Positions 47,720-59,002 of a DNA stretch of 64,000 bases are shown piece by piece (the stretch's first letter is position 1; each line of letters begins with the position of its first letter). The notes under the pieces are model-generated. The model was not told the DNA's origin. It saw only the letters and a list, made by a program, of their open reading frames with translations, and did no database searches. Source of the stretch: Hondaea fermentalgiana (lineage: Eukaryota; Sar; Bigyra; Thraustochytrida; Thraustochytriidae); contig NPFB01000001.1 of assembly GCA_014084085.1 (NCBI GenBank), positions 179,611 to 243,610 of the forward strand, in the 5' to 3' direction. A program made the translations under genes and the position numbers.

Positions 47720-50700
47720 TCAATCGCTCATGCTCCGAATGGTGCGGAGAATTCGTCTTTGCTGGTCTTGGTTGGCCACGTCGACATGGCCGAGCTCGTT
47801 GAGAAGCTTGGAAACAAAATTCATCATGCGGCGGCCAAAGTCTCGATCTGAAGTCGACGGGTCCACGCCACCACGTTGTCCGCGGCAGTCCCTAACAAAC
47901 TCGTAAATGTCCTCCATGAGAATCTTGTAGTCCGAGGCGTCCAGAAACTCGTCCGAAGGAAGATCCACTGACGCTGCCGTCACCACACTGCTGGCCGGCG
48001 ACGCAATACCCCTGCTTCGACTACCAGCAATACCGACTCGCTTGTTGCTACGACCCCCGCCGCGCGATCGCTGCCGGAACCTGAACTGCAGACTTGGTGG
48101 CACTTGGTCCATTGCCTCAGAGAGCTCGCTCGCGTTCTCGTCCGCACGTTCCCTGTCGAGCGTGCCGCGCGATACCCTCGAGCCGTCCACGGCAGCAGTT
48201 GTTTCCTGATCGTCGTCGTCGTCATCGTCGTCATCGTCATCGTCGTCATCATGATCGTCGTCGTCGTCGTGCTCCGGGTCGTCATCGTCTTCGAAATATG
48301 TACTCGCCCCGCCATCATCAACATCCCCGGCCGTAGAACCGGCGCGAGCGACCACACTTGCGCTCTCCACAACAGCCTTGTGCACAAGAGAGGACCTTGA
48401 GAATCGAGAGTTTGCCGCTGCAACCGCTGCACTCACTGGCGCCGATTCAGACTGCCCGTTGATATTTCCAGGGTGATCGGCCGCACCGTCGTCGTCGTCG
48501 TCGTCCGCATCCGCATCATCGTCATCATCGTTTCCGCCGGCGCCTGCGCTGACGCTCGCGCACCTAGCTCCCACGCTGCTGCGACCCAGGCTAAGGATGG
48601 AAGAACCTGCGTGAAAGACGTCATCTTCCTCATCTGCATCAGGATCGTCGCCCTTGATGGCTGCAGTGCTAACGCGGTCGACCTCGGAACGCGTCGTCAC
48701 GCGTGTACGCGCGCCGTCCGTTTGCACAGAGCGTGTCCCGTCATCGTCCGGACGACTTTCGTTCTCGTCGTCAGTGTCGCCCTCGACCTGGTCGGCGCCA
48801 GGTCCAAGCCGGTGCCCGTCGGTGTTCTGCGAGAGTCGATCAGCGCGAGAGCCGCGTCCGTTCGCCTCATCGTTACCGTCCACGCTCTCGTCATCGTCGT
48901 CGTCGTCCACGGCTGCGACGTCATCGTCGTCATCTTCAGCGTCCCCATTCCTGCCCTGCGACACGGCTTCCACCTGCACTGACGAGGCCTCGGCCTCTTC
49001 GATGATCTCAGCGCGCAAAAGGCTCCCCCTACCCACGTGGAGCTGCGCATGGCGCAGATCGCCCACTCGATCGCCGCTTCCGTCTTCATCGTCGTCGACG
49101 ACACCATTATCATCGTCTTCGTCATCGCCGACTTGGCTCATGCCGCCAGAGCCAAACTCGGGACGAACGCGAAGGAGGCGTGATTCCAAGCCTTCAATGC
49201 TACGCTGCAACGTCGCAACTTCTTGTTCCTGGCGCTTGAGCTGGAGCGACTTGAACCGGCCAAGCTCTCGCGCCTGCTCGAGCTGCTTGAGCAGGCGCTC
49301 CACATCCTGGACATCTTCCGGATCGCCGTCGGTGGCAGGCGCGAGGCTATCCTGGTCGTCAGGAGGTGAACGCTGCGCGTATGAAGATTGAAACATGGCG
49401 GGCGGCGAGTCGATTCCACTGCGGTACGAGCGATTGCTTCCGTTGTGCTGCGAGAGTGCCTGGTGCAAGTTGTCCTTTTCCTGCTCGAGGCGCTCCAGCT
49501 TGCTAACGAGTTCTGCGAAGCGCGCCGCTTGAGCAGCGCGGGACTCGGGGCTAGACTCCTCCATGTCGCGCAAGGAAGCGATCTCTTCTCGGATTTCGTT
49601 AAGCTGCTGGAGCATTTCCCGCGTGCCGCGATTGTGCTGATCCACGACAAGCTGGACATCGAGAAGATCCCCATTCGCCGACAGACCGTCAATCTCACCC
49701 GCGCTCTGTCGTCGTCGCTCTTGCTCTTGCTGCTGTTGGCGCAAGGAAGAAAACTCATCTTGACGGGTCTGACGATGCGCATGCGCCTCCTGTTCGCGTT
49801 GTAGCTGTTCCTCTTGCTGCTGAAGTCGTTGTTGCTGCTGCAAGAGGAACATGAGCTCCATCATGGCGCGATTATGGTCTTGATCGTCTGGTTGCTCCCG
49901 TTCGCGCTCCTGTACATTGTATTCGGATCGTGCATTCGAGGCCCGCTGCTGCTGCTGCTGCTGCTGCTGCTGCGGGACTCCGTGACGGTTCGAGAGACCG
50001 TTGCGCTCAGCATAGGGGGAACCCCCATTCGCGGTTGCCGAGGTGCCGATTCCATTCGGCGAACCGATTCCATTGACGGCGCCCATGCCGTTCGCTGCGC
50101 TGGCGCCCGTTCCATTGGGTGCATTAGCGCTTCCGGAGCTATTGGCGCTCGGACTCCGCCCCGGCGCTGCGTCGGGGCCGGCAAAAGCAGAAGACAGCTC
50201 GTCAAGCCTGACGCTGAGCTCCGTAAGACGGTCGAGATCGCGCTGGATTTCTTCCGGGGCCTTGTCCCCGCGAGCAAGACCAGCATTGAGTTCCTGGATT
50301 GCCTCGCTGATGGTGTCAAGCTGCTGCATGTGCTCGATTTCGCGAGCGCGTTCGTCATCGAGTTGCACGATCTGGACGCGGCCGTCGCCGCGCGCGCCGT
50401 TGCCGGCGCCAGCACCAAAGTGATTGAATTGCAGTTGGCTCGCGTGCACCTGGTCGTGGCGATTGAGCGCGCTGCCTCTTCTCTGGAAGGCGTGCTCCAC
50501 GTCGCCGCCGTCGCCGCCAAAGTCCCGCCGCTGCCGCGAGAGCGCCTGCAAGGTGTGGTTCGCGTCGGAAGCCTGCTGCGCACGGGTCAACTGGTCGTGC
50601 ATCATGAGGCTGTACGCGAGCTCTCGCTCCAGCATCTCGCGCTCGCGGAGCAGCAGTTCCGTCTTGGACTCCGCGGAGCCCTCCGCGCCGCCGCCGCCCG

Positions 50701-50764
50701 CGCCCGCGCCCGCGCCGCCGGCGCCCGCGCCCGCGCACGCCGCGACGGCCACCGCGATGCGCAT
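47720..50764 (-). CDS. Large coiled-coil protein with poly-Asp and poly-Gln tracts
   Basis: About 1,014 aa from the ATG at 50764; the frame is open to an earlier ATG at 50917, but the extra 51 residues are Arg-rich and look like leader. The order is an Ala/Gly N-terminus; coiled-coil segments (TELLLREREMLERELAYSLM, later EERLQREQEAHAHRQ-type and LVSKLERLEQEKDNLHQAL); a poly-Gln block from CTG repeats at about 49948-49974; a long acidic, Ser-rich region with several Asp runs (from GAT/GAC repeats at about 48200-48270, 48490-48535 and 48890-48935); and a C-terminal helical domain (YKILMEDIYEFVRDCRGQRG, FGRRMMNFVSKLLNEL) that looks conserved. I do not recognise the family. A centrosomal or scaffold role is conceivable but unsupported. 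It converges on the FKBP gene, with 150 bp between stops. Confidence 0.75.
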   Translation of the reverse strand: MRIAVAVAACAGAGAGGAGAGAGGGGAEGSAESKTELLLREREMLERELAYSLMMHDQLTRAQQASDANHTLQALSRQRRDFGGDGGDVEHAFQRRGSALNRHDQVHASQLQFNHFGAGAGNGARGDGRVQIVQLDDERAREIEHMQQLDTISEAIQELNAGLARGDKAPEEIQRDLDRLTELSVRLDELSSAFAGPDAAPGRSPSANSSGSANAPNGTGASAANGMGAVNGIGSPNGIGTSATANGGSPYAERNGLSNRHGVPQQQQQQQQQRASNARSEYNVQEREREQPDDQDHNRAMMELMFLLQQQQRLQQQEEQLQREQEAHAHRQTRQDEFSSLRQQQQEQERRRQSAGEIDGLSANGDLLDVQLVVDQHNRGTREMLQQLNEIREEIASLRDMEESSPESRAAQAARFAELVSKLERLEQEKDNLHQALSQHNGSNRSYRSGIDSPPAMFQSSYAQRSPPDDQDSLAPATDGDPEDVQDVERLLKQLEQARELGRFKSLQLKRQEQEVATLQRSIEGLESRLLRVRPEFGSGGMSQVGDDEDDDNGVVDDDEDGSGDRVGDLRHAQLHVGRGSLLRAEIIEEAEASSVQVEAVSQGRNGDAEDDDDDVAAVDDDDDDESVDGNDEANGRGSRADRLSQNTDGHRLGPGADQVEGDTDDENESRPDDDGTRSVQTDGARTRVTTRSEVDRVSTAAIKGDDPDADEEDDVFHAGSSILSLGRSSVGARCASVSAGAGGNDDDDDADADDDDDDGAADHPGNINGQSESAPVSAAVAAANSRFSRSSLVHKAVVESASVVARAGSTAGDVDDGGASTYFEDDDDPEHDDDDDHDDDDDDDDDDDDDDQETTAAVDGSRVSRGTLDRERADENASELSEAMDQVPPSLQFRFRQRSRGGGRSNKRVGIAGSRSRGIASPASSVVTAASVDLPSDEFLDASDYKILMEDIYEFVRDCRGQRGGVDPSTSDRDFGRRMMNFVSKLLNELGHVDVANQDQQRRILRTIRSMSD

Positions 50765-51638
50765 CGCGTGCCGCCTCGAGTTCCTGAGCTGCCGCGAGTT
50801 GTTTTTGGCTTCTCCCTCGCGCCCTGCCGCGCCTTCGCTCTCGCGCCGCCGCGCAAGTCGCGCAAACGCGCCGCGCAAGTGCCCGCGCCGCGAATACCGC
50901 ACTTGCGCGCGCCGCATACTTCACTTGCGCCGCCGGCCCCGGTCCGGCCTCCGGAACTGGAGACCGTGACGACCGAGGATGCGGTCCAGCAAGCAAGCGA
51001 CCAACGTGGTGGCCGGCGGGGATCTCGGCGAGAGGCGAGGCGAGGCGAGCGCAAGGCTTGTGGGCGAGACAGATGGGGAGGAATTTCTTCGAAGCGCCAG
51101 GTCCGGAAGGGAGAAGGGAACGTGGCAGATTCGGAGCCTGGTACTACGATTGTAGTACCAAATCCAGAGAGTCAGCGCAAGTATATTGGCTCTGGCAAGG
51201 TCAAGTTCGAGTGAATGCAAGCATGGCAGGCATCGCTATTTTCTCCAAAGGAGGCCATAACGTTGCTGTGAGAGGGGAGTTAGTCGTTCGTTCAGACAAT
51301 GCTGAAGTGAGTGACTGCTTTCAAAAAAACAAACAAACAAACAAACAAACAAAAAAACGATGCAGATGTGCAAGTAAAAGGTAGGGGAGAAAAGTCGCTC
51401 AAACGATGCTGGCGCGGAAAAAAGGAAATGTCGAGAACGTACCAATGCCACTCACTATCTGCAATTTGACCCGGTCAAGCCAGAAAGTGGCAAGGCAAGA
51501 ACCAAATCAAAAAGAAGAGAAAAGAAACGCAGCAAGCGCCAAGGTTCTCACATAAAACGAAGCACACGAGATTTATGAGTTATTGAGAGGGGCACATGGA
51601 TAATGACGACGAGGCTAGCAAGCTTTTACAGAATGTCT
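50765..51638. other. Intergenic region between two minus-strand genes
   Basis: The part to about 51060 is GC-rich and probably contains the promoter of the poly-Asp gene. A near-perfect inverted repeat, GGTACTAC-gatt-GTAGTACC, lies at 51143-51162. An (AAAC)n run lies at about 51326-51352. The sequence just downstream of the Gγ stop is AT-richer. No other gene is seen. Confidence 0.6.
51143..51162. promoter_or_regulatory. Perfect 8-bp inverted repeat GGTACTAC/GTAGTACC
   Basis: Two 8-bp arms are separated by 4 bp. It lies downstream of the Gγ gene and upstream of the poly-Asp gene. It could be a dimer binding site or a transcript hairpin at a gene end; related GTAGTA words occur near several other gene ends. 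Confidence 0.45.
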
Positions 51639-51830
51639 TTAAAAGCAGCAGCCACCACCGCTCGAGGGCGCCTGGTGGTACGGGTTCTCCTTGGACGGGT
51701 TGACAAGCATGTCAGTGTCCTGGGCCTTGGTGACATGCTGGACAATCGACTCGCACGCCTCCTTGGTCGTGATGGCCTTCTTCTGTGCCTCAACCTCCAT
51801 CTCGAGGGCCTTGATCTCCGAGTCGCTCAT
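51639..51830 (-). CDS. Heterotrimeric G-protein gamma-subunit-like small protein
   Basis: 63 aa, single exon, start AAAATGAGC. The sequence follows the Gγ domain plan: an N-terminal coil (MSDSEIKALEMEVEAQKKAI), the second helix (KEACESIVQHVTKAQ), then DTDMLVNPSKENPYHQ, which matches the (D)PLLxPxxxxENPF/Y signature that contacts Gβ. It ends GGGCCF. Canonical Gγ ends in a CaaX box for prenylation; here the two Cys are followed by one residue only, so lipidation would have to be of another kind or be absent. If confirmed it would be the membrane-anchoring partner of a Gβ. It is easy to miss because of its length; the signature and position of helices support it. Confidence 0.7.
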   Translation of the reverse strand: MSDSEIKALEMEVEAQKKAITTKEACESIVQHVTKAQDTDMLVNPSKENPYHQAPSSGGGCCF

Positions 51831-53292
51831 TTTGCTTGGCGATTGATTTGAAGTTCTTCTCCTGTGATGTACAGATGCAAATGATATTCGAGAAATGCTT
51901 CCGTCCGTCAGTCACTCTTTCCATCCTACTCTATGATATTGCTTGCGGGCCTTATTCACTCTTTTATAATTTCCCATCTAATGTCACAACAAGTTCTTCC
52001 TTCGCACTACACCAGCTTGCACTTTGCTACCCCTTGCGCATGCTCAACTTTTCCGTCCTGTGCTCTGCCTGCTTTGCTTGCTTGCCTGCTTGCTTGCTTC
52101 TTGCATGCATCATCTTTAACCACCCACCACAGCGTTCCGGGACATTCTCCACGTCCACGTCTCCCGAGCCTTCGACGATGTATGTGCGAAGGCGCTCGCC
52201 ACTTCAGCTGTCCGTCAATCATTCCACCCGCCTATCGACCGACCGACCGACCCTGACCGACCGCCTCCGATCGCGCAAGCTAGCACCCATTTTGGCGCAC
52301 GCACGTATGCAAGCACACACACGCGTGCATGCATCTATGTATGAATGAATATATGAATGCGCGGACGCAAGCAATACAGCGCGGCGTGGCGTCGAGAGTC
52401 TCCGTTTCGTGCTCCTCCTCGCGCCTGCCTTCTCACAAGCCGGTGCGCTTCGACGCCCGNNNNNNNNNNNNNNNNNNNNNNNNNNNNNNNNNNNNNNNNN
52501 NNNNNNNNNNNNNNNNNNNNNNNNNNNNNNNNNNNNNNNNNNNNNNNNNNNNNNNNNNNTCTCGCTCGCCAAGATCGCCGCGGCCGCCGCCGCTGCCTCG
52601 GCCCGGCCGGGGGCGCGCGGACGGGCGGCACGCGACAGGGGGACGGGACGCCCGCGGGCTGCCGCGCGACCGCTCCCGCGCCGCCGCCGCCGCCGCCAAC
52701 CGCGCCCACCGCGCGAAGCTCCTCGCTCGGGGTCTGGCGCCGAGGATCTTGGACGCGCGTCTACGGCCTGCTACGGTTTCCGCTAGTCGGCGCGGACGCC
52801 CTCGCGGACGCCCCCCGAAGGAGCTTTTATATGCATGCCATGCGAAGCGTCATGGCGATGGTGGAGAAGGAGGACGCGGTGTCGCGATGGGGACGGGCGT
52901 GCTTGCTGAAAGTTGCGAGTCTTGTCGACGCAAGGGAAAGCATGTTATAAAATAAGGAGCTCGGAAGAAAAACAAGGCAAGACCAAAAGCATGTCATGTC
53001 AAAGCAGCTCAAAGCAACTCGAAGCAACCTGGCGAGGATTTCCTCGGTGCCTGCGAATGGGAAGGCAGTTCAGGCTCGACGGTGGAAACGACATGCTCGT
53101 ACGGCGACATCATTGGCGGGCAGGAAAGGTGCAGTCGAAAATGCAGGAGAGACACAAGTCTCTCCTGTATGACCCGCCACGCGCCTGGCTGAAGAAAGAA
53201 TTTGGACGGGGTTTCGCACCCAGGTAGTAATACTGCTATTTAGTACCAATTTCAATGAGCGCCAGAAAAGGCGCCGAGCCTGACTGCAGGAC
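51831..53292. other. Intergenic region containing gap 3
   Basis: The left part is the Gγ upstream region. Around gap 3 (52460-52559) the DNA is extremely GC-rich with GCC/GCG runs that leave all frames open; a gene fragment spanning the gap cannot be excluded, but none is recognisable. GGTAGTAATACTGCTATTTA at about 53223 lies just downstream of the PRMT5 stop. Confidence 0.5.
52460..52559. other. Assembly gap 3
   Basis: Run of 100 N, the same conventional length as the other two gaps. Its flanks do not repeat each other. Confidence 0.95.
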
Positions 53293-55518
53293 CTAGTCCT
53301 CAGAAGTGAGCTTGATGGGTGCCGACTCACCATTGACATTGTGAACTGGAGTCGGGTGCGGGGCATCGAGAGCCCACTCGTACCAAACCTGTGAAGTGTT
53401 GCAATGCCGCCAAAAGGCCGCGCGAATGGTCTCTCCACGACGCACGAGCTGCGGTACGCGAATTGGAATGTAAATGGGAAACCAAGAAAACATGCCCTCG
53501 CTAAAGGTAGCCGGATTGATGGAAATGCTCACGTCCTTGTAGAGCTTGGCCTCAAAGTAGCCCACGAATCCGTGAAGCATGCCAGAGTGACGCGCCGTGA
53601 ACTCGAGCGTGCGAAAGCGAGCATTGTCGATTTCGCCATCGACAAGAGCAGGAAGCACAGTCTTTTCTGATGCAAAGTACTCCCGACCAGTTCTTACATC
53701 CCGAGCCTTGCGCCATGATGGATGCGCAAAGGTAAAGCAAGGCTGAGGGTCGTCAAACTCGTTGAACTTGTGTAGCTTGACCACGTACATGGTTTCCATG
53801 TACTTGAGGTCGCCAAAGGCCCTGCAGTCTGTCCAAAGCCTTGGCGTGGAAATGGGCGCCACAAAGGAGGTGTACTCGCATGGAATCGAAATTCCGTCCG
53901 GCTTGAGAAACTTTTCTGCGCCATCGAGGCACTCAGGCGAGAGCTCATTGTCGCCCCAAGAGCCCAAGAGCTCGCTCACGAGAATGTCGGCCTGCTCGGG
54001 TGCCTCCCAGTATCGCATATCAGTGTGCACAATCGTCACGGTGTCGCCCCAAGCAAGCATCTCCTTCATGTTGCGCAATGTGATGACGGCATTGGGGTTC
54101 TTCTCGACTGCAAACATGCGGATCTCGCGCTGGACGGAGGCGGCGGCGCGCAGCGAAGCCCGGACAAGCGGCCCGCGGCCGGCGCCAACGACCATGACAA
54201 CCGAGACCTTGTCGACCGGGGTGTCAGCAAGAGCGCGCGCCACGGCCTTTTCGTACTGTTCGTACTTGATGGGATCCTTCTCAAACGTTTCATACATTTG
54301 CGATTCGAGGTGATCCATGAGAGGTTGTAGCGGTGTTTGAAGGCAGTCGTAAAACGGGGACTCAAACTCGTCCTTCATGGAGGGCGCCGGAGCACGCTTT
54401 GCCAGATGGTCGAGGTAAAGATAGTACGGCGCAAGACCATCCATGTGCTTTGGGCGCCCAGACAGGATAAATTGAACGTCGTACTGGTGCAGGCGCACCA
54501 AGAGCTTTTGGTGCGCGGCCAAAAGAACAGGGTAACCCTTGGCATTGGCCGTGAAAATGGATGTAGGGATCAGGACGGCTTTCACCGGTTCAGCAAACCA
54601 GCGATCCTGGTCCGCCTGAGAGGGCAGGTTGCTTGAAAGCTCCAAAAGAACGCCCATCGAGTTGGTGTTGTTGCAAAGTACGCGCAGCTTGTTCCATGCA
54701 TGCCACGGACTAGCGGCCTCGTCGTGGTCGTCTGTGGAGCCCGCACCTTTTGCAGGCACGCTAAGCGGCACAGAAATCCATAGGTTGATGCGTGGATTCT
54801 TCGAAGTAAGACGTTGGATTGCGTTGGCGTAATTCAAGCATGATTTGCTCGGACAGGGTGCGACGACAGCAGCGAGTGAGAGATGGGAAGCCCACATGAG
54901 TTCCTGTTTGAGAGCCTTTTCGCTGGCATGTCGAAGCTGCGCATCGGCAGCATCGAGATCGATCCATTTGGAGAGCTCGCCAACGACGTTGTTGTTCCAC
55001 GTGGAGCTCTCAAGGATGAGATCCGAGCCTGCAGTAAAACCGAAAAAGAGAAAGCAATCGTCAGTATGGCTTACAAGTCGGGCATTTCTTCGACACACAA
55101 GGTTGAGCGGCATTGTACTTACGGGTCAGAGGTGTCTCGCGCTTGTCAGAAACTTGTGCGCAGTCCCGGCGCAGCCGTGGGTGAACCAATGGGGTCATGA
55201 TGTAGGCAAATGCTCCATTGTACACATACTGCGTTTACACTTGAAAGAGTTAGTTCTCAACCGTCACGCCCGTTGAGCACATCACCACAATGCTCGTCGG
55301 CAGTTCTTATCCCAGGGCCATTGCAGCGCCTTGCACGAGCTCTTTGAACGTAGCGTGGCCGCCTTGCCGGTGCACAGGGTGAATTGGTGGCCATGGCCAA
55401 GACTTGGTCGACCTCGCTTGAGACTTACCTGCTGCAACGCTGCGCAGATATCCGCCGTAAAGCGCAGCTGAAGGCCACACACCAGCGGTTCCCGGGTGTA
55501 CTCCTCCTCGCTCGCCAT
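53293..55518 (-). CDS. PRMT5: Protein arginine methyltransferase 5, three exons
   Basis: Minus-strand exons 55518-55429, 55228-55123 and 55028-53293 give 643 aa, close to the usual PRMT5 length of about 637. Exon 1 encodes MASEEEYTREPLVCGLQLRF and ends CAG/GTAAGT. Exon 2 (YVYNGAFAYIMTPLVHPRLR) matches the start of the PRMT5 TIM barrel. Both introns have GTAAGT donors, ACTAAC or TACTGAC branch sites and CAG acceptors. Exon 3 continues SDLILESSTWNNNVVGEL. In the catalytic part, VVGAGRGPLV binds SAM and SELLGSWGDNELSPECLDG is the double-E loop. The Phe of YETFEKDPIKYEQYEKA, which in PRMT5 sets symmetric dimethylation, is present. Expected role: symmetric dimethylation of histone and Sm-protein arginines. 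The exon 3 frame is open a little into intron 2, so an ORF-only call would give a wrong N-terminus. Confidence 0.93.
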
Positions 55519-55961
55519 GGCAGCGGCTGCTCCCTCGCTCGCTCGCTCGCTCGCTCGCTTGTTCACTCGCTCGCTTCGGTCGAAGGATTTGCTATAGACG
55601 GACAAAAGTTTGCGCAACCCTTTTTCTCTCTCATTGGGCCGTCATTCATTTGCCTGGTATATACTAGCCTGCACGCAACGTGGCGGTCGAGATAACGTCA
55701 CATGTGCACGGCATGTATACGCACATGCACGACAAATATAGACTATACAACACATGCACGCACGTATACACGCACATGCCACATTAAACAATTGTGATTA
55801 GAAACAAGTAGGCGAACAAGAAATGAAAAGACCTGAACCGACCGACAGTTGCAAAAATTCTATTTCACCAAAAGAGCAAGAAGGGGACAATGAAAAGGTG
55901 AGCGAAATGAGCGGGAGAAATCACAAAAACAACGAGGTCAAAATAGGCTCCTAGGTCTAGA
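55519..55961. other. Spacer between PRMT5 start and RPL7 stop
   Basis: It contains a (CTCG/GCTC)n run at about 55529-55560 in the PRMT5 leader, repeated ACATGCACG/GTATACACGCACATGC words at about 55700-55785, and an AT-rich part that is probably the RPL7 3' region. No gene is seen. Confidence 0.6.
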
Positions 55962-56687
55962 TTAGATCATGCGCTGGATGAGTTCGTTGATGTGGACACC
56001 ACGGTTGCCAGCATCACCGCCCTCGTTAAAGTGGTTGAGCTTCTTCTTGAAGCCGCCCTTGGGGGCGGAGAGCTTGAAGGGCCAGAGGAAGTTGCTGGCC
56101 TCCTTGAAGTGGGGGCCGCAGGTGAAGATCTCGTGGACGAGATCCTCAGCGCAGATAATATCGTGCTTGCCGAGGTTCTCCTCAATGATGGTGTTCTCGG
56201 TGATGGCAAGACGCTGCTTGTTGACCTTGGCGTAGCCGCGCTTGTAAATGAGCTGCTTGACCGTCTTGAGGGTGGGCTCACCGTAGGCGATGTAGGGCTC
56301 GACAAGGCGGAGCATGTTGACGGTGGCCTTGTTGAGCTTGACAAAGACGGTGTTGTGGATCTGGCGAAGGCGGAGGAGCTGCAAGATCTTGCGGACCTTG
56401 GGGGAGTTGCCCATGATACCGCGGACGCGGGTCACGACAACAACCTTGGGCTCCGGGTCCACGTAGATGTTGCCAGCGGCCTTGGCGGCGCGGCGCATGC
56501 GGACGAGCTCATTCTGCTCGGTCTGGTACTCCTTCACGTACTGCTCAGCACGCTTGAAGGCCTTCTCCTTGAGCTCCTTGCGCTTGGCGGTGCGCTCCTT
56601 GCGCTCCTCAGCGGTACGCTCCTTGCGCTCCTGGATGGAGGCGCGCTGCTTGAGCACAGACTCGGGGACTCTGTTGCGGGATTCCAT
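55962..56687 (-). CDS. RPL7: 60S ribosomal protein L7 (uL30)
   Basis: Single exon, 241 aa. The start in TGACCATGGA at 56687 matches the family N-terminus ([20 protein letters not shown]); the frame is open further upstream, but this is leader. The basic N-terminal helix ([20 protein letters not shown]) and the uL30 core ([40 protein letters not shown]) are present, as is the conserved end ([20 protein letters not shown]). Family length is about 240-250. It is a structural protein of the large ribosomal subunit. Codon use is strongly biased to C/G-ending codons, as expected for a highly expressed gene. Confidence 0.97.
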   Translation of the reverse strand: MESRNRVPESVLKQRASIQERKERTAEERKERTAKRKELKEKAFKRAEQYVKEYQTEQNELVRMRRAAKAAGNIYVDPEPKVVVVTRVRGIMGNSPKVRKILQLLRLRQIHNTVFVKLNKATVNMLRLVEPYIAYGEPTLKTVKQLIYKRGYAKVNKQRLAITENTIIEENLGKHDIICAEDLVHEIFTCGPHFKEASNFLWPFKLSAPKGGFKKKLNHFNEGGDAGNRGVHINELIQRMI

Positions 56688-59002
56688 GGTCAGTCGTTCG
56701 TTCGTCGGTGCCAAAAAATCAACAATAGAGATCAACGAGGAAGAAGAAGGAGAAGAGGGGTCGGCGTCGCAGGTATTGTGGGCGCGCACGTGTGTATGGT
56801 ATGTGGCTCAGAATATTGAGTTTGACTCCCGCAAGGTTGGTATTTAATCCCAGTCAGTCCCTCAAAAGAGGGGCTAACGATGACGCGATGTATCGCCAAG
56901 GCGAAAACAAACGCAAAGGGACAACAGACCCAGGCCGAGGTGTGACGTTAACTCTTACTCCTCTATTTTTGCTTCATTTCTCAACAAAAAAGTTGAGACA
57001 AAAGCAAACAAAGAAAGATTAAGAGCAGGTTCACGCGTTCTGCACTGGAGAGCGGCCGAGCCCTGCCTTTCGTAAGCGTCGCGGAACGACACCGACACGA
57101 TCAGCAAGGTTGCCGCGAGCACCAATCACGAGCCATGAAAGCAAGTGAAGATGCTCCGTCTTCGGACGCGAGAGGATTGGACAGCCCATCCTTCGCGAAA
57201 TCAATCACTGTGCGTATGGGCGCGTAATCGTCGATGCAGCAGTTCAAGGATGATCGACAGGCAAGCAAGCAGCCAGCCAATCGATCATCTTTGCTTCACT
57301 CCACTTGACAGAAAACGCAGCTCCATGACTGCACGCCAGACAAGGGGCAATGCCGTAAACGACGCTGCTCTTGTACTCCACCAAAACACGCCCCTCAACC
57401 CGCATACGCGTGCAAGCTCACCTCTTCTCCCCATCCCTTCCGCCAGCCAGCCAACCAGCCAAGGCAGGGCCACATCTCAAGATGCCAAGCCATCCTCGCT
57501 TCGCCGTGCTGACTGCCTCGTCTCGCCTCGCTTCACCTCGCGTCGCGTCGCGAAGCATCGCGTCGCATCGCGTGCGCCCGCGTGCGCCTTCGCCTCGCCC
57601 CAACTTACTTGCCGGCCATCTTTCCTTGGCGTGCGTGCGCGAGCTGCTGCTGCTCAACTTCTCCGAGGACGTCAGAATTGGGTTTTGGCCTCTGCGCCGC
57701 CAGCGATACTCCGGCGCCGCGCCCGTGGGACCCCGCCTAGCCGCGCCCTAGGGACCTCCTACCCCGCCCTCCGCGCCGCATCGGCCCGTACCCTAACCCC
57801 GGCCGCCGCCGCCACCCACCATTCTCGCCAGGCAGAGGAAAAAGGGTTGCGCAGGACGAAGAATGGGTTGCGCAGATGGATGAGGAAAAAGGGTTGTGCA
57901 GGATAAAGAATGGGTTGCGCAGGTGGATGGGGATGGGTTGCGCAGAATGAGTGGCAAGTTGACCTTTCTTTCTTTTCTTTTCTTTTCTTTTCTTTTCGTG
58001 GCGGATGGATGGGCTTATCGTGCACGGAAGGAGACGGGATTTTCTTGTTCGGCATCAACCAACTGCAACAGCAAGTAGTATGTGTTTTGGCGCTCCCGAG
58101 AGGGCCGATTTGATGACTCGGAGTTGGTTGATGGAGGGCCTCGGCAAAGCTCGTTCTGGCGGAAGGTTTACCGGTTTATTGATGGAAAGGAAGGCACGCG
58201 CTCGCCATCGCAGTTGCTGTTGCTTGCAGTTGCGTTGCCGCTTCGGAGATGTGGGACGAGAGACTCATCAGCACCTTTTTCCGTATACCACACGCACTGT
58301 TGGCAGACGAACGAACGCGTGTTGATGGAGAGAAGGGGCGAACGCGAGAAGAAGCCAGAACAAGGACAAGAACAAGCTGCTCGCTGCTGCAGGCCAATGG
58401 CTCTCCCCTTTAGCCCCATGCCGCGCCAGCAAGAGCGACTGCGACTTACAGCTGCCAGCTTTCTCTTCGTCCATCCACCACGCTCTAGGCCCTACATCAA
58501 CTCGTCTTCGTTCATTCGTCCCAACTTGCCAGACTTGTAGTACAACTCATCGGCACATCAGCCAGACCCTGCACTGCCCAAAATGCGTGCGTTGCGTCTC
58601 GCAACAGCGACTGCGACTTGACTTGCTTGACTCGAGCCCAGCACTCGCGCTCGTATGCACGCGCAACGATGAACGCTGCAGCGGCTGCGGCTGCTGCTTG
58701 CAGAGGCAGAACTACGCACGATCGTCGCTGGGCTTCACCCGCCCGTCTTCGATCGCAACAGCATAGCAAATCGGGTTTCTCTGTCTGTAGGGTGAACTTT
58801 CTTGCGTTCTCTGTAGGGTGAAGACGCGTGGGTGAAGAAGAGGAGACGGCAAAGCGAAAACTGCGAAACCAGGCTCTGCGTCGCCGCGCGTGTATCCAAG
58901 TCCTCGGTCGCTCTCTCCCTCGCGCGCGCGGGGGCGAGCGGGCCTGCGACGGGATCTTTCTCTCTTGTGGCTGGGCCTCGCTCGCGCGGCGGACGCGGGA
59001 CG
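56688..59002. other. 2.3-kb divergent intergenic region with several simple repeats
   Basis: It lies between the RPL7 start (-) and the bestrophin-like gene (+). It contains GCGTCGC-type repeats at about 57535-57575, the GGGTTGCGCAG array (57841-57944), a (TTTTC)n run at about 57966-57997 and CAGTTGC/GTTGC words near 58208-58245. Frames of 60-250 aa occur on both strands but are low-complexity. Promoters of both flanking genes should lie at its ends. Confidence 0.55.
57841..57944. repeat. GGGTTGCGCAG repeat, two 47-bp units plus remnant
   Basis: GGGTTGYGCAG occurs at 57844, 57865, 57891, 57912 and 57934. The stretch 57841-57887 is repeated imperfectly from 57888, so the larger unit is 47 bp. 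Confidence 0.85.

Noticed and set aside
52335..52955. Possible gene spanning gap 3
   Set aside because: All frames are open because of GCC/GCG repeats; no conserved residues on either side of the N block.
55029..55113. N-terminal residues of PRMT5 encoded by the in-frame ATG at 55113
   Set aside because: This stretch is intron 2 (GTAAGT donor, TACTGAC branch site, polypyrimidine tract and CAG acceptor) and the upstream exons restore the family N-terminus.
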